Of a stretch of 64,000 nucleotides of DNA, positions 27,283 through 37,312 are shown in pieces; the stretch's first letter is position 1; the number at the start of each line of letters is the position of its first letter. Source of the DNA: Fontisphaera persica (lineage in GTDB: Bacteria > Verrucomicrobiota > Verrucomicrobiia > Limisphaerales > Fontisphaeraceae); NCBI RefSeq assembly GCF_024832785.1, contig NZ_CP116615.1:3162001-3226000 (forward strand), written 5' to 3'. The notes below the pieces were generated by a model that saw only the letters and a list, made by a program, of their open reading frames with translations, searched no databases and had not been told where the DNA came from. The translations under genes and the position numbers were made by a program.

Positions 27283-28914
27283 ATGAATGGAAAACAAGCA
27301 AGTTTGTGGCAGCGGTTTCAGCAATATTACTCGGAATACCCGGAGCTGGGCCTGGCGGTGGATTTGAGCCGCATGGCCTTTTCGCCGGATTTCCTGGCCA
27401 AGTTGGAGCCGGCCCTGCAGCGGGCCTACCAGGAAATGCAGGCGCTGGAGCAGGGGGCGCTGGCCAATGCGGATGAGCAGCGCATGGTGGGGCATTACTG
27501 GCTGCGCGCCCCGCATCGGGTGCCCAAAAAACACCGGGCGCTGGCGCGGGAAATCACCCAGACGATTGCCGACCTCAAGGCCTTCGCCCGCGACGTGCAC
27601 GAGGGCCGCGTGGCCGGCGAGCGGGGGCCATTCAAAAACCTGCTGGTCATCGGCATTGGCGGCTCGGCTCTGGGGCCGCAATTCATCGCCCACGCGCTGG
27701 GGCATCCGCTGACCGACAAGATGAATGTTTATTTCTTCGACAACACCGACCCGGACGGCATGGACCGTGTGATGGCGCCGCTGCTCATGGAGCTGGGACA
27801 GACCCTGTGCCTGGTTATTTCCAAATCCGGCGGCACCAAGGAAACGCGCAACGGGATGGTGGAAGCGGCCGCGGCCTATGCGCGGGCCGGACTGCGGTTT
27901 GGCGCGCATGCGGTGGCCATCACCGCCCGCGGGTTGAACAGCCAGTTGGAGAAACTGGCGCAGGAGGAGCGCTGGCTGCGCATCTTCCCGATGTGGGACT
28001 GGGTGGGCGGCCGCACCAGCGTGACGTCCGCCGTGGGATTGCTGCCCGCCGCCTTGCAGGGGCTGGACATTGACGCCCTCCTGGCCGGCGCGCAGGCGTG
28101 TGATGAAGTCACGCGCGAGCCCAACACCGCGCGCAATCCGGCGGCGCAACTGGCGGCCATGTGGTATTACGCCGGCCAGGGCCGCGGCGCGCGCGACATG
28201 GTGGTGCTGCCCTACAAAGACCGGCTGGAGCTGTTCTCCAAGTATTTGCAGCAACTGGTGATGGAATCGCTGGGCAAGGAGCTGGACCGCGACGGCCGGC
28301 TGGTCTGCCAGGGGTTGACGGTGTACGGCAACAAAGGTTCCACCGACCAGCATGCCTATGTGCAGCAATTGCGGGACGGCCTCAACAACTTCTTTGTCAC
28401 GTTCATTGAAGTGTTGCGCGACCGCCAGGGCGAAAGCATCGCCGTGGAAGGCTCCGCCACCACCGGCGACTTTCTCCAGGGCTTCCTGCTGGGCACGCGC
28501 CAGGCCTTGTGGGAAAATGGGCGCGAGTCCATCACGCTGACCCTGCAGGAAGTCTCACCGTTCACGGTGGGCGTGCTGATTGCCCTCTTTGAGCGGGCGG
28601 TGGGGCTTTATGCCTCCCTCATCAACCTCAACGCCTACCATCAACCGGGGGTGGAGGCCGGCAAAAAAGCGGCTGGGCAGGTCCTGGCTTTGCAGGAAAA
28701 AGTCCTCCAATTCCTGGGGCGGCGTCCGGGTCGGCCGCAAACGCTGGCCGCCATTGCCCGCGGCCTGCAGGCCGAGGAACACATCGAAACGATTTTCAAG
28801 GTTTGCGAGCACCTCGCCGCCAACCCCGACCGCGGGTTGACGAAAAAAGCCGGGCCGTCCCTGCCCGAAACTGCCTATGCGCTGGCCGCCAAAAACAAGG
28901 CACGGAAGGATTAG
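27283..28914 (+). CDS. pgi: Glucose-6-phosphate isomerase
   Basis: The 543-aa enzyme interconverts glucose 6-phosphate and fructose 6-phosphate. Family blocks are [41 protein letters not shown], and the active-site [18 protein letters not shown] (D355/H357 region). The ATG at 27283 is preferred because the preceding frame is a Pro/Arg-rich translation of GC-rich leader sequence. The C-terminus is about 60 residues longer than in short bacterial PGIs and ends Lys-rich. It stands alone at the head of a plus-strand run continuing with the glycosyltransferase gene, 135 bp away. Confidence 0.93.
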   Translation: MNGKQASLWQRFQQYYSEYPELGLAVDLSRMAFSPDFLAKLEPALQRAYQEMQALEQGALANADEQRMVGHYWLRAPHRVPKKHRALAREITQTIADLKAFARDVHEGRVAGERGPFKNLLVIGIGGSALGPQFIAHALGHPLTDKMNVYFFDNTDPDGMDRVMAPLLMELGQTLCLVISKSGGTKETRNGMVEAAAAYARAGLRFGAHAVAITARGLNSQLEKLAQEERWLRIFPMWDWVGGRTSVTSAVGLLPAALQGLDIDALLAGAQACDEVTREPNTARNPAAQLAAMWYYAGQGRGARDMVVLPYKDRLELFSKYLQQLVMESLGKELDRDGRLVCQGLTVYGNKGSTDQHAYVQQLRDGLNNFFVTFIEVLRDRQGESIAVEGSATTGDFLQGFLLGTRQALWENGRESITLTLQEVSPFTVGVLIALFERAVGLYASLINLNAYHQPGVEAGKKAAGQVLALQEKVLQFLGRRPGRPQTLAAIARGLQAEEHIETIFKVCEHLAANPDRGLTKKAGPSLPETAYALAAKNKARKD

Positions 28915-29049
28915 GGCCGGGCGGGGGGTGGAAGCAGGGCTGGCGCCCGCCTGCGCGGCCTGCGCGATTTTTCCCCTCGCCTTGTCCACTCCCTTCTCGG
29001 GCGGACGGGTCAGGGTGTGCAGTGAGCTGCGCGGGCGCCTGAAGGGAAC

Positions 29050-30189
29050 ATGAATCTGGTGGTGTGGATATTCGCCGGTCTGGCGGGGCTGAGCCTGGTA
29101 TTGCTGCTCTGGCAGTGGCTGGCCGCCTGGCGCTTTCCGCTGCATCAGCGCATCGCGCGCCCGGGCTTTGCCCCTGGCGTTACGCTGTTCAAACCGCTCA
29201 AGGGCTGCGACAGCGAGACGCGCGCCTGTCTGGAGAGCTGGCTCAAGCAGGATTACGCCGGGCCGGTGCAGGTGTTGTTTGGGGTGGCCTCGGAGCTGGA
29301 CCCGGTGGTAATGGTGGTGCGCGAGCTGTTGAAGGAGCATCCCCAACGAGATGCGCGGCTGGTCATCTGCCGGGAATCCCTGGGTGCCAATGCCAAAGTC
29401 TCCACGCTCCTGCAACTTGCCCCGGAAGCGCGGCATGATTTGTGGATTATCAGCGACGCCGATGTGCGCGTGCCGCCGGATTTTCTGGCCAACGTCGTGG
29501 CGCCGTTTCACGTGCGCGAGACCGGGCTGGTGACCTGTTTCTACGAGCTGGCCAATCCAGCCACGCTGGCCATGCGCTGCGAGGCGGTGGCCATCAATGG
29601 GGATTTCTGGAGCCAGGTGCTGCAATCCAACACCCTGCGGCCCATGCAGTTTGCGCTGGGGGCCGTCATGGCCGTCCGCCGTCGCGCGCTGGAGGAGGCG
29701 GGCGGGTTCGCGGCGCTGAAAGATTTGCTGGCCGATGATTATCACCTGGGCCGGCGGGTGGCCGAGCGCGGCTGGCGCATTGAGTTGTGCCCGGTGGTGG
29801 TGAGCTGTTTCGAGTCCCCCCAGGGCTGGGGCCAGGTCTTCCGTCATCAACTGCGCTGGGCGCGGACCATCCGTGCCTGCCAGCCGGCACCGTATTTTTT
29901 CAGCATCCTCAGCAACGGCACCCTGTGGCCCGTGTTGATGATGCTGGCCGGCTGGAGTTTGCCCTGGACCGGCGTCGGCTGCCTTATGATTGCCGTGCGG
30001 GCCGCCGCCAGTCTTTGGCTGCAACACCGCCTCACCCGGCAGCGCAGGCATCTTTTTTATGACTTCCTGGTGGTGGTGAAAGACTTCCTGCAGGCCGCTG
30101 TGTGGCTGCTGGCATTCACCGGCAACACCATCGAATGGCGCGGCCAGAAGGCGCGGGTCACGCGCGACGGCCGCTTGATTGCAACTTGA
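29050..30189 (+). CDS. HpnI/ceramide glucosyltransferase-like family 21 glycosyltransferase
   Basis: The 379-aa membrane protein has an N-terminal helix (VVWIFAGLAGLSLVLLLWQWL), a GT-A catalytic domain and three or so C-terminal helices. Family motifs are TLFKPLKGCD (D1), WIISDADVRV (D2), LLADDYHLG (D3) and RHQLRWARTI (QxxRW-like). This pattern fits GT21 enzymes, including HpnI, which adds N-acetylglucosamine to bacteriohopanetetrol, and ceramide glucosyltransferases. No other hopanoid or sphingolipid gene is present, so the lipid acceptor is open. The next gene follows after 31 bp and is likely cotranscribed. Confidence 0.82.
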   Translation: MNLVVWIFAGLAGLSLVLLLWQWLAAWRFPLHQRIARPGFAPGVTLFKPLKGCDSETRACLESWLKQDYAGPVQVLFGVASELDPVVMVVRELLKEHPQRDARLVICRESLGANAKVSTLLQLAPEARHDLWIISDADVRVPPDFLANVVAPFHVRETGLVTCFYELANPATLAMRCEAVAINGDFWSQVLQSNTLRPMQFALGAVMAVRRRALEEAGGFAALKDLLADDYHLGRRVAERGWRIELCPVVVSCFESPQGWGQVFRHQLRWARTIRACQPAPYFFSILSNGTLWPVLMMLAGWSLPWTGVGCLMIAVRAAASLWLQHRLTRQRRHLFYDFLVVVKDFLQAAVWLLAFTGNTIEWRGQKARVTRDGRLIAT

Positions 30190-30220
30190 CGCGCCTGCAC
30201 CGGCGACGCAAGTTACCGGC

Positions 30221-31789
30221 ATGCAAAGAACAGCCCTCGCCCGTTCCCCGTTTTCCCGGCGTCTTTTCGTCTCCCGCGTGCTGCAAACGGGCGCGCTGGT
30301 GCTGGCGGGGCCGGGGCTGGCGCGCTCCGGCGCCGCGGCGGTTTTGGAGGGCGGCCGCCCGGTCATCACGCACGGCATTGCCAGCGGCGATGTGACGCCA
30401 TACACCGCCGTCATTTGGAGCCGCACCGACCGCCCCGCCCGCATGTACGTGGAATGGAGCACGGTGGAATCTCTGGCGCAGGCCCGCCGGGTGATTGGGC
30501 CACTGGCTCTGTCCTACACCGATTTTACCGCCAAAACCCTGCTGACCGACCTGCCGCCCGGGCAGCGGATTTTCTATCGGGTGACCTTTGTCTCCCCGGA
30601 GGGCGCCACCAGCGAGCCGGTGCGCGGCCAGTTCGTGACGGCGCCGCTGGACCGGCGCTCCGTGCGTCTGGTCTGGTCCGGTGACACCTGCGGGCAGGGC
30701 TATGGGATTGATGAATCTCGCGGCGGCTTTATTGCGTACCGCACGATGTTGGAGCTGCAGCCGGATGTTTTCATCCACAGCGGCGACTGGATTTATGCCG
30801 ACAACCCGCTGGAGCCGCAGCGCAAGCTCCCGAGCGGCGGCCTCTGGCGGAACCTCGTGGCCGAGGGCAAGGAGAAGGTGGCCGAAACGCTGGAGGAATT
30901 CCGCGGCAATTACCGGTACAACCTGCTGGACAAACATTACCGCGCCTTTCACGCCGCGGTGGCCACCCTGGGACAGTGGGATGACCATGAAGTGCGCAAC
31001 AACTGGTACCCGGGCCAGATTCTGGACGACAAACGCTATACCGAGAAAAACGTGGACCGCCTTTTCCGCCGCGCCCAGCGCGCCTTCTGGGAGTATGTGC
31101 CCCTGCGGCCGGACGCGGAGTGGCGCATTTACCGCCACATCCCGCGCGGGCCGTTGTGCGATGTTTTCCTGCTCGACTGCCGCACCTACCGCGGCCCCAA
31201 CGGCCCCAACCGCCAGACCGAGCGCAGCGCGGAAAGCGCCTTTCTGGGGGACGCCCAACTGGAGTGGCTCAAACGCGCGTTGCAGGCCAGCCGCGCGACC
31301 TGGAAAATCATCGCCAACGACATGCCCATCGGCATGTTAATCCCCGACGCGCGCGGCACGTATGAAAACTGCTCCAATGGCAACGGCCCGCCGCTGGGCC
31401 GGGAGTTGGAATTTGCCGAGCTGTTGCGGTTCTTGAAGGAACAGCGCATCCGCAATGTGGTGTGGCTTACCGCCGATGTGCATCATGCCATCACCCACCA
31501 TTATCATCCGGATCGGGCGGTGTTCAAAGACTTCGATTCTTTCTGGGAATTTGTCAGCGGCCCGCTCCATGCCGGCACCTACGGGCCGGGGCAGTTGGAC
31601 AACACTTTCGGCCCCAAAGTGGAGTGGAATTCGCGCGCCCCGGGCGCGCCGGAGGCCGGGCCGTTCAATGACCAGCAGTTCATTGGGGTGGTGGACATTG
31701 AGGGCGCCAGCGGCCGGTTGACGGTGACCCATTACAATCGCGACGGCCAGGCTCTGGCCAAAACCACCCTGGAGCCGGCATTGGCCTAA
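30221..31789 (+). CDS. PhoD-family alkaline phosphatase, Tat-exported
   Basis: The 522-aa protein starts with a twin-arginine signal (SRRLFVSRVLQTGALVLAGP), then a PhoD N-terminal Ig-like domain (THGIASGDVTPYTAVIWSRT) and the metallophosphatase domain. Metal-site motifs are VWSGDTCGQGYG, IHSGDWIYADNP, GQWDDHEVRNNW, ANDMPIG and DVHHAITHHY. PhoD enzymes are calcium/iron phosphodiesterases and monoesterases of the periplasm. The ATG at 30221 is chosen because it precedes the Tat motif closely. It lies 31 bp after the glycosyltransferase gene and 7 bp before addB. Confidence 0.9.
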   Translation: MQRTALARSPFSRRLFVSRVLQTGALVLAGPGLARSGAAAVLEGGRPVITHGIASGDVTPYTAVIWSRTDRPARMYVEWSTVESLAQARRVIGPLALSYTDFTAKTLLTDLPPGQRIFYRVTFVSPEGATSEPVRGQFVTAPLDRRSVRLVWSGDTCGQGYGIDESRGGFIAYRTMLELQPDVFIHSGDWIYADNPLEPQRKLPSGGLWRNLVAEGKEKVAETLEEFRGNYRYNLLDKHYRAFHAAVATLGQWDDHEVRNNWYPGQILDDKRYTEKNVDRLFRRAQRAFWEYVPLRPDAEWRIYRHIPRGPLCDVFLLDCRTYRGPNGPNRQTERSAESAFLGDAQLEWLKRALQASRATWKIIANDMPIGMLIPDARGTYENCSNGNGPPLGRELEFAELLRFLKEQRIRNVVWLTADVHHAITHHYHPDRAVFKDFDSFWEFVSGPLHAGTYGPGQLDNTFGPKVEWNSRAPGAPEAGPFNDQQFIGVVDIEGASGRLTVTHYNRDGQALAKTTLEPALA

Positions 31790-31796
31790 CCCCGCC

Positions 31797-34700
31797 ATGA
31801 CTGCGCCACACAGGTCCATTCGTTTTCTGCTGGGTCCGGCAGGCAGCGGCAAGACCTGGCGTTGTGTCGAGGAAATCCGGCAGGAATTGCTCCGCGACCC
31901 CGCCGGTCCTCCCTTGATTTTGCTGGCGCCGCGCCAGGCCACTTTCCAGTTGGAGCGCCAGTTGCTGGCGGAGGGAAAGCTGCAGGGGTACACGCGGCTT
32001 TCCATTCTTTCGTTTGCGCGGCTCGCCACCCACCTGCTCGACCACCTGGGCACGGGAAGGCCGCGGCTGCTCTCCGAGGAAGGGCGGGTCATGGTGTTGC
32101 GGACGCTGCTGAAAAAGCATGGGGGGAGCCTGCGCATTTTCCACTCGACCGCGCAACTGCCTGGCTTTGCCGCCGAGCTGAGCCGCTGGTTGCGGGAGCT
32201 GCAACAGCAGCAAATCACCCCGCAAACCTTGAGCGAGGCGGCCGACCGATTGAAGCACCTGCCCGGTCTGGCGGCCAAGCTGCAGGATACCGCCCTGTTG
32301 TATCAGGCCTTTCAACAATGGCTGGAGGACCATGCGCTGGAGGATGCCGATGGCCTGCTGGGACTGGCCACAAAACGATTGCGCCAGGTCTATCAGCAAG
32401 GCACCCCCCTGGGGATTGGCGGATTATGGATGGATGGCTTTGCGGAATTGACGCCGCAGGAAGTGACTTTTTTGGAGGCTCTGGCCTTGCATTGCCGGCA
32501 AATGACACTGGCCTTTTGTGTGGAGAACAAGCCGGATGAATGTGTGAACAACAAGCCAGGCGTGGACAACAAGCCGGCTGAAGCGCTGCCGGATTGGCAT
32601 CCCCAAGCCGTGGTGGCACGCACGCTCCAGCGCTGCGCCGAGCAATTGAGCGCACTGGAGGGCGCGGTCCTTCAATATGAGGTGTTGCAACGGGACACCG
32701 AACGCTCCCGCTTTGCCCGGGCGCCCGCATTGGCGCATCTGGAATGCCATTGGGCCGAGCTCATGCCGCCGCCGTTTGCGGAGACGACCCCGGCGGTGCG
32801 ACTGGTGGCCTGCGCCCATCCGGAAGCTGAGGTGACCTTTGCCGCGCGCGAAATCGTGCGCCACGTGCGCGGCGGCGGGCGTTTTCGCGAAGTGGCCGTG
32901 CTCGTGCGGCGACTGGAAACCCATGCCGCCCTGCTGAAGCGCATTTTCCGGCAATATGAAATTCCCTTCTTCCTGGACCAGCGCGAGTCCATGGCTCATC
33001 ACCCGCTGGCCGAGTTGACGCGTTACACCCTGCGGGTGATGGCGCATGGCTGGCAAAATGCCGACTGGCTGGGCGCGTTGAAAACCGGCCTGGCGCCCAT
33101 CGAGCCGGAGGAGCTGGACGAGCTGGAAAATCTGGTGCTGGAGCTGGGGCTGGACGGGGAGCGGTGGCTGCAGTCCTGGGGGGAGGCAGCCAGCCCGGCC
33201 GCGGAGTGGGAGTCGTGCCGAAGCAAGCTGGTGGACCCCTTCAAAGCTCTGCGCAAGACTCTGACCAGCTCTCCCGGCGGGGTGAATGGGGAGCAGATAG
33301 CCTGCGGCCTGCGGCAATTCTTCGACGACTTGAAAGTGGCCGAAACCCTGCAACAATGGGCGCAAAATCAAACGCCCGGCGCGGGAGATTTGCCCCCCGC
33401 CGCTCATCTCACCGTCTGGGAAGCGGTGGAGGAATGGCTGGATACGCTGGAGCTGGCGCTGGGCGACCATGCTCTGCCGCTGGCGGAGTGGCTGCCCATT
33501 CTGGAATCCGGCCTCAGCCAGCTCAGTGTGGGCGTGATTCCCCCGGCCCTGGACCAGGTGCTGGTCGGCGCAGTGGACCGCTCCCGCCAGCCGGACTTGC
33601 ATACTTTGTTCATTCTGGGCATGAACGAGGGTCTGTTTCCCGCGCCGCCCACTCTGCCCGCGTTGCTTTCTGAAGAAGAGCGCGCCTTGTTGGAACACGA
33701 GGGCAAACTCATTTTGGGCCTGGGCGCCATGGTCCATCAGGGCGCGGAAAGGTATTTGGGCTACATTGCCTGCACCCGGCCCGCGGTGTGTCTGGTGGTC
33801 TGCCGCGCCGAAGCGCAGGCGGCTGGCCAGCCGCTGAATCCGTCCCTGTTTTACCTGCGCCTGCAACAGATGTTTCCGCAAGTCCAGGAGGAAGCATTCA
33901 CCGGCGAGTTTCCGCCGAAGGACAGCGTGCATTGGTCGGAGCTGCTGCCCGAGCTGGTGAGGGCGCAGGCATTGCCGGAGGAGCTGCTGGCACAGGTTCC
34001 GCTTCAGGTGCGCCGGTTAAAACAATATGCGCCCGACGAGCAGCTCAGCGCCGGCGTGGTGGACAAGCTTTTTAAGAAGCAATTAGTTACCAGCATCAGC
34101 GCCCTGGAAACCTACGCGGCCTGTCCGTTCCGCTATTTCGTGGAGCGCGTCCTGCGGGCGCAGGAGCGGCCCTTGTTTGCCGTGGATGCGGCACGGCGCG
34201 GTTCTTTCCTCCATCAAGTGCTGGCGGCCTTCCACCAGGCTGTCGTCCGGCAGGGCCGGCGCTGGCGGGATTTATCCCCCGAGGAGGCCCAACAGTTGCT
34301 GGAACAGGTGGCGCAAGAGGTGTCCGAGCAGTTTCAGTATGGCGTGATGAAAGCCAACGTGCGCCATGATTTTGCCCGCGAATTGCTGGTGGAGCGCTTG
34401 AAAGCTTACGTGGCGCAGGCGGTGCAATGGATGAGCGTCTATCAACTGAACCCCTGGAAGGTGGAAGTGGCCTTCGGCATGGAAGGGGACCCGCAAGACA
34501 ACCAGAAATTGCCGGCATGGTGTCTGCCCTTGGATGACGGCAGCAAGCTCTGCCTGGTGGGGCGTATTGACCGGGTGGATGTTTGTCAACCAACAAAAGA
34601 TTCACCACCGCTGGCGGTCGTCATAGATTATAAATCGAGCGAGAAAAAAATGGACGCCACCAAATTGCACCACGGTTGCGACCTTCAGCTCATGGCCTAT

Positions 34701-35225
34701 CTGAATGTGGTGTGTTCCCTGCCCGACCTGGCCAGGGCGGCGCAAGCCAATGCTTTGCAACCGGTGGGCGCTTTTTACCTCAGCCTCACCGCCTCCGAAT
34801 CCGGAGTTAGCCAGCGTGAAAAGGCGTGGGGGGAAATCTCGCCGCGCGACCAATTTCCCCATCACGGTCGCTTCGACCAGGCACACTGGGAAGTCTTGGA
34901 CGCCAAGGCCAAACAGGGCAAAGCCACCGGGCCGGTGGCCTTTGGTTTTAAGAAGGGAGCCTCCACCCCATCCGGGGCCGATGTATTGGCCAGCCAGGAT
35001 TGGCAGAATCTTCTGCAACAAAATCAGCAACACCTGCGCGCGTTTGGCTCGCGCATCCTGAGCGGGGACATGCGGGTGTCCCCCTGCCAAATCAAAAAAA
35101 AGAAGGCCTGCGAGTACTGTCCCTGCCGCGAAGTGTGCCGGTTTGATCCGTGGCATCATGAATTCCGGCGGCTGGCCGCGCCGCCCAAATCGGGAAACAC
35201 AGCGGAGGAAGCAACCGGGGCATGA
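31797..35225 (+). CDS. addB: AddB-like ATP-dependent nuclease/helicase subunit
   Basis: The 1142-aa protein matches the AddB subunit of AddAB double-strand-break repair complexes. It has Walker A GPAGSGKT (residues about 12-19), degenerate helicase-like blocks including DRSRQPDLHTLFILGMNEG, and a C-terminal RecB-type nuclease with VVIDYKSSEKK (about residue 941). A four-Cys iron-sulfur site is suggested by CPFRYF (C776) plus the C-terminal CEYCPCREVC. AddB resects DNA ends together with AddA. No addA lies in the window, so the partner must be elsewhere or just not linked. A repeated NNKP-type insertion (EQ..ENKPDECVNNKPGVDNKP, about residue 240-262) is unusual. gluQ overlaps by ATGA. Confidence 0.82.
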   Translation: MTAPHRSIRFLLGPAGSGKTWRCVEEIRQELLRDPAGPPLILLAPRQATFQLERQLLAEGKLQGYTRLSILSFARLATHLLDHLGTGRPRLLSEEGRVMVLRTLLKKHGGSLRIFHSTAQLPGFAAELSRWLRELQQQQITPQTLSEAADRLKHLPGLAAKLQDTALLYQAFQQWLEDHALEDADGLLGLATKRLRQVYQQGTPLGIGGLWMDGFAELTPQEVTFLEALALHCRQMTLAFCVENKPDECVNNKPGVDNKPAEALPDWHPQAVVARTLQRCAEQLSALEGAVLQYEVLQRDTERSRFARAPALAHLECHWAELMPPPFAETTPAVRLVACAHPEAEVTFAAREIVRHVRGGGRFREVAVLVRRLETHAALLKRIFRQYEIPFFLDQRESMAHHPLAELTRYTLRVMAHGWQNADWLGALKTGLAPIEPEELDELENLVLELGLDGERWLQSWGEAASPAAEWESCRSKLVDPFKALRKTLTSSPGGVNGEQIACGLRQFFDDLKVAETLQQWAQNQTPGAGDLPPAAHLTVWEAVEEWLDTLELALGDHALPLAEWLPILESGLSQLSVGVIPPALDQVLVGAVDRSRQPDLHTLFILGMNEGLFPAPPTLPALLSEEERALLEHEGKLILGLGAMVHQGAERYLGYIACTRPAVCLVVCRAEAQAAGQPLNPSLFYLRLQQMFPQVQEEAFTGEFPPKDSVHWSELLPELVRAQALPEELLAQVPLQVRRLKQYAPDEQLSAGVVDKLFKKQLVTSISALETYAACPFRYFVERVLRAQERPLFAVDAARRGSFLHQVLAAFHQAVVRQGRRWRDLSPEEAQQLLEQVAQEVSEQFQYGVMKANVRHDFARELLVERLKAYVAQAVQWMSVYQLNPWKVEVAFGMEGDPQDNQKLPAWCLPLDDGSKLCLVGRIDRVDVCQPTKDSPPLAVVIDYKSSEKKMDATKLHHGCDLQLMAYLNVVCSLPDLARAAQANALQPVGAFYLSLTASESGVSQREKAWGEISPRDQFPHHGRFDQAHWEVLDAKAKQGKATGPVAFGFKKGASTPSGADVLASQDWQNLLQQNQQHLRAFGSRILSGDMRVSPCQIKKKKACEYCPCREVCRFDPWHHEFRRLAAPPKSGNTAEEATGA

Positions 35226-36127
35226 GCGGTGTAAATCTTTATCGCGGGCGGTTGGCGCCTTCCCCCACCGGCTACCTTCATCTGGGCCATGCGCGGACGT
35301 TTTGGGTGGCCTGGCACCGCGCCCGCCAGCACGCGGGCACGCTCGTTTTGCGCAACGAGGACCTCGACCGCGACCGCTGCCGCCCGGAGTACGTCACCGC
35401 CATGGTGGAGGATTTGCGCTGGCTGGGACTGGACTGGCAGGAAGGGCCGGATTGCGGCGGGCCGCATGCTCCCTACGACCAGAGCCGCCGCCATGCCTGG
35501 CACGTAGCTGTGTTTGAACAGTTGCGCTCCAGTGGTTGCGTGTACCCCTGCGTTTGCTCGCGTAAAGATGTGCTCCAGGCCCTGGGCGCCCCCCATGCGG
35601 GCGAGGAGGAGCCGGTGTACCCCGGCACGTGCCGTCCGGAAAAACGCCCCCAACCCATCGTGGTGACCGACCCCGCCCGCCTGCGCCATCGCGATGCCCA
35701 CGGCCGCCGGGTGAACTGGCGTTTCCGCGTGCCGGACGGCGAGCGCATCACGTTTGCGGACGGCGCTGCCGGCCCCCAGGAATTTGTCGCCGGGCGCGAC
35801 TTTGGCGACTTCGTGGTGTGGCGCCATGATGATGTGCCGGCGTATCAGCTTGCGGTGGTGGCTGACGACCATGCCATGGGCATCACCGAAGTCGTGCGCG
35901 GCGCGGACCTCCTCCTTTCCACCGCCCGCCAGCTCCTGCTGTACCACGCCCTGGGTTGGACGCCGCCGCAGTTTTTCCATGTGCCATTGATGACCGATGA
36001 ACGCGGCACGCGCCTGGCCAAGCGCCATGATGCCCTGAGCTTGCGCGCCCTGCGCGCGGCGGGCGCCCATCCGGCGGAGTGGGGGGCGGAATGGGAGGCG
36101 TGGCTCGCGCAAACGCTGCCTGCCTGA
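35222..36127 (+). CDS. gluQ: Glutamyl-Q tRNA(Asp) synthetase
   Basis: The 301-aa protein is a truncated glutamyl-tRNA synthetase without an anticodon-binding domain. Class I signatures are RGRLAPSPTGYLHLGHA (HLGH as HIGH) and TRLAKRHDA in place of KMSKS. Zinc ligands are in CVYPCVC and YPGTC. GluQ attaches glutamate to queuosine in tRNA(Asp), in the cytoplasm. Its start ATG overlaps the addB stop (ATGA, 35222-35225), so the two are translationally coupled although functionally unrelated. Family length is about 300 aa, matching. Confidence 0.94.
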   Translation: MSGVNLYRGRLAPSPTGYLHLGHARTFWVAWHRARQHAGTLVLRNEDLDRDRCRPEYVTAMVEDLRWLGLDWQEGPDCGGPHAPYDQSRRHAWHVAVFEQLRSSGCVYPCVCSRKDVLQALGAPHAGEEEPVYPGTCRPEKRPQPIVVTDPARLRHRDAHGRRVNWRFRVPDGERITFADGAAGPQEFVAGRDFGDFVVWRHDDVPAYQLAVVADDHAMGITEVVRGADLLLSTARQLLLYHALGWTPPQFFHVPLMTDERGTRLAKRHDALSLRALRAAGAHPAEWGAEWEAWLAQTLPA

Positions 36128-36157
36128 AAGGCCATCAAAAAAGCATGCGCCGCTTTT

Positions 36158-37255
36158 TCAGAGCCGCTCCCTGAACCAACGCCGCGTCTTTTCCCACATG
36201 GCCGGAGTGTACACGTGGCCAAGGCCGGTGATGATTTCATTCTCAAAATCCGCTTCCGCCCGGTACAGGCGGTACACCGGCCGGACGGCGGCGTCAATCG
36301 CGCGGATGCCTGCCACGGGCGAGCCGGCGTCCTGCTCGCCGGTCATGAACAACATCGGCCGCGGAGCGGCCAGCGCCACAATGGCCTCGGTGTCAAAGTG
36401 CCGCAACAGGCCCGGTACGTAGTAATAAATCCCGTGGTATTTCAGGCCTTCGGCGGCGATGAGGTCCTGGTACCGCGTCAAACAAGCCACCGCCACGCCG
36501 GTCTTGGGCCGGTCATCCAGCGCCATAATCCACCACGTGCGCGTGGCGCCCATGCTGATGCCAGTGACCCCAATCCGCGCTGCGTCCACCTCCGGGCGTG
36601 TGCATAAATAATCCAGCGCCATCAAATCATCCCGCACCATCATCCCCCACAAGGAGCGCCCATACCACAAATTGAACTTGCTCGCTGACAATTCCCCCGC
36701 GCCGCCACGCTCGCCGGCGCCCCCGGGCCCACGGCCATTGCGCTCCCCGAAGCAATACGCATCTATGGCTAGCACCACAAAGCCCTCCCGCACCAGGGCC
36801 GGGCCGGGCGGCTCCGGCAGGGCATTGGTGCGAAACAGCTCCTCTTTGCCCACGTCGTATTGCCCGCCGTGCCAGTGGCAGTAGAGAATGGCTGGCTTGC
36901 GGGCGGGACCGCTCTTGGGCAGCAGCAGGTAGCCGGGCACCGTGTCCCCGGCGCCATTGTCAAAACTGAAGCGCTCCAGCGTGTAATATCCGCGGTCTTC
37001 GCGGCTCAAGGTTTGCGCCACCGGCGCTTTGGGACGGGGCGGCAAATCCCCCAGCGCCGCCCACGCCGTGGCCCGAATCTGGCGCCGCTGTTTTTCCCAG
37101 GTTTTGAGGGTGGCGGGCGCCTTGAAGGCCGGCACTGGCGGCGCCGCGGCCAGCCAGCGTGGTCCGGCGGAAGATTGGGTTTGTGCCATAAGCGGGAAAT
37201 AATTCTGGCCGCCCCATGCAATCAAAAGGGCCGCTGCGATTCCACGGAGTTGCAT
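36158..37255 (-). CDS. Secreted alpha/beta-hydrolase, acetyl xylan esterase/dienelactone hydrolase-like
   Basis: The 365-aa product has a signal peptide (MQLRGIAAALLIAWGGQNYF) and an alpha/beta-hydrolase domain. Landmarks are GYLLLPKSGPARKPAILYCH, a nucleophile elbow GVTGISMGATRTW, PRPMLFMTGEQDAGSP and the late GLGHVY histidine. Proteins of this type act on acetylated polysaccharides or remain uncharacterised. The start at 37255 begins the signal peptide; the frame upstream is not family-like. It is convergent with gluQ (30 bp between stops). Confidence 0.82.
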   Translation of the reverse strand: MQLRGIAAALLIAWGGQNYFPLMAQTQSSAGPRWLAAAPPVPAFKAPATLKTWEKQRRQIRATAWAALGDLPPRPKAPVAQTLSREDRGYYTLERFSFDNGAGDTVPGYLLLPKSGPARKPAILYCHWHGGQYDVGKEELFRTNALPEPPGPALVREGFVVLAIDAYCFGERNGRGPGGAGERGGAGELSASKFNLWYGRSLWGMMVRDDLMALDYLCTRPEVDAARIGVTGISMGATRTWWIMALDDRPKTGVAVACLTRYQDLIAAEGLKYHGIYYYVPGLLRHFDTEAIVALAAPRPMLFMTGEQDAGSPVAGIRAIDAAVRPVYRLYRAEADFENEIITGLGHVYTPAMWEKTRRWFRERL

Positions 37256-37312
37256 GGCCCGACGATAAATGCTCCCTTGCGCCAGGCAACCCAAAAACCG
37301 CGCGGCGCCCCT

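Noticed and set aside
32520-32590. NKP-type repeats in addB as a tandem-repeat element
   Set aside because: Only two or three imperfect units within a coding frame; too few for a distinct repeat feature.
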